A DNA stretch of 64,000 nucleotides from DAOMNN01 sp035443825 (lineage in GTDB: Bacteria > Pseudomonadota > Gammaproteobacteria > Burkholderiales > Rhodocyclaceae). The notes beneath the pieces are model-generated. The model searched no databases and was not told where the DNA came from. It saw nothing but the letters and a program-made list of their open reading frames with translations. This document shows positions 63,418 through 64,000 of this stretch, piece by piece; position 1 is the first letter of the stretch; each line of letters starts with the position of its first letter. Position numbers and translations under genes: made by a program. The stretch is from assembly GCA_035443825.1 (NCBI GenBank), contig DAOMNN010000002.1:1-64000 (forward strand), in the 5' to 3' direction.

Positions 63418-64000
63418 TGCCGACGTCCCCGTAGTTTTCCTCGCGCACGATCCGCGGTGCGGTCTCGCGCGGTTCGATCGTCACGGGCTGGTACACCACC
63501 CTGCCCGCATCGGGGTCGTAGCGCATCTCGACGTAACCGGTGATCGGGAAATCCTTGCGGAACGGATGGCCGACGAAACCATAGTCGGTCAGGAGCCGGC
63601 GCAGGTCGGGATGGCCGTCGAACATGATTCCATAGAGATCGAAGACCTCGCGCTCGTACCAGTTCGCGCTCTCCCATATCGACACCAGCGAACCAAGAAC
63701 GGGAAAGCCGTCGTCTTCGGCAAAGGCGCGCATACGCAAGCGCCAGTTGTGTGCGATGGAAAGCAGGTGATTCGCGGCGGCAAAGCGCTTGCCTTCCCAC
63801 TCGCCGTTCTTCCATGTCGAATAATCGAGCCCCGACACGTCGATCAACTGCTCGAACCGGAGCTCGGGATGGTCTCGCAGGGTGCGTGCCACTTCAAGGT
63901 AATCTGCCGCCGCGACCTCGATCGTGACCTCGCCACGATCGACCACCACCGACTTGAGCCTCTCACCCAGCACCTGCTGCAGCGATTGACTCAGACGTTC
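63410..64000 (-). CDS. nuoC: NADH-quinone oxidoreductase subunit C (5' end outside window)
   Basis: At least 196 residues; the frame stays open to base 64000 and reads ERLSQSLQQVLGERLKSVVV at the edge. That N-terminal helix is expected for a longer NuoC, so the GTG at 63973 is not the likely start. Family motifs are EREVFDLYGIMFDGHPDLRR and GHPFRKDFP. The missing nuoB and nuoA should follow beyond the window. Confidence 0.94.
   Translation of the reverse strand, partial: ERLSQSLQQVLGERLKSVVVDRGEVTIEVAAADYLEVARTLRDHPELRFEQLIDVSGLDYSTWKNGEWEGKRFAAANHLLSIAHNWRLRMRAFAEDDGFPVLGSLVSIWESANWYEREVFDLYGIMFDGHPDLRRLLTDYGFVGHPFRKDFPITGYVEMRYDPDAGRVVYQPVTIEPRETAPRIVREENYGDVGNG

Noticed and set aside
63971..63973. 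GTG at 63971-63973 as the nuoC start
   Set aside because: The frame remains open to the window edge and the upstream residues look like the normal NuoC N-terminal helix, so the gene is treated as partial.

Overview
The window is a high-GC piece of a draft genome or MAG, with two 100-base N runs. It reads as a chemolithotrophic sulfur-oxidising proteobacterium, most likely a betaproteobacterium. The evidence is a complete dsr cluster in the order known from Allochromatium vinosum (dsrABEFHCMKLJOPNR), a sat-aprBA set, a Qmo/Hdr-type electron-transfer set, soxYZ, a type I sulfide:quinone oxidoreductase, and a nuo operon ending in a Nudix gene as is common in Betaproteobacteria. No 16S or other placing marker is present, so the taxonomy is an inference.

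Layout. 1-2165 (-): 5' part of a cytoplasmic molybdopterin oxidoreductase, probably soeA. 2166-2751: intergenic region with a scaffold gap and a 16-bp tandem repeat. 2752-4660 (+): soluble NarX/NarL-type two-component pair. 4699-17335 (-): the dsr operon. 17661-21408 (+): six genes running divergently from dsrA (sqr, a small unknown, an orphan Cas6/Cmx6-like protein, a cysteine-free DsrC, a tandem TusA, an unknown). 21485-27810 (-): qmoA, qmoB, hdrC, hdrB, soxY, soxZ. 28046-30872 (-): SLC13-type permease and a YkgJ-type Cys-cluster protein. 31074-34896 (-): sat, aprB, aprA, closed by hairpins. 35187-39027: a phosphoesterase, small unknowns, a TIR protein and a TPR-methyltransferase. 39357-41906 (+): a SulP permease fused to two UspA domains. 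42109-48114: stress and membrane proteins and a compact haem-copper oxidase cluster (coxB, fused coxA/coxC, small membrane protein, ctaG). 48160-50363 (-): LysM/BON protein, fatty-acid-hydroxylase-like protein and Nudix hydrolase. 50397-64000 (-): nuoN back to nuoC, which runs off the edge.

How the genes work together. Sulfide is oxidised by SQR. Stored or carrier-bound sulfur is passed through TusA/DsrEFH/DsrC to reverse sulfite reductase DsrAB, with DsrL and DsrMKJOP handling electrons. Sulfite can then go by the direct route (SoeA-type enzyme) or through APS (AprBA, Sat), with QmoAB-HdrCB as the likely electron acceptor. Electrons enter the quinone pool and leave through the oxidase or, by reverse flow, through complex I.

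The most interesting points are: (1) one bipartite promoter-like motif, TAGAC-N18/19-CCTAAT, upstream of four separate sulfur transcription units (soeA, sqr, qmoA, sat), three of them with CCCA/GGG operator-like elements; (2) a six-gene sqr module containing an orphan Cas6-like protein and a DsrC with no cysteine at all; (3) a Qmo set that lacks a membrane subunit; (4) both N gaps are flanked by exact 55-bp duplications, so they are assembly artefacts, and removing one restores an intact qmoA.
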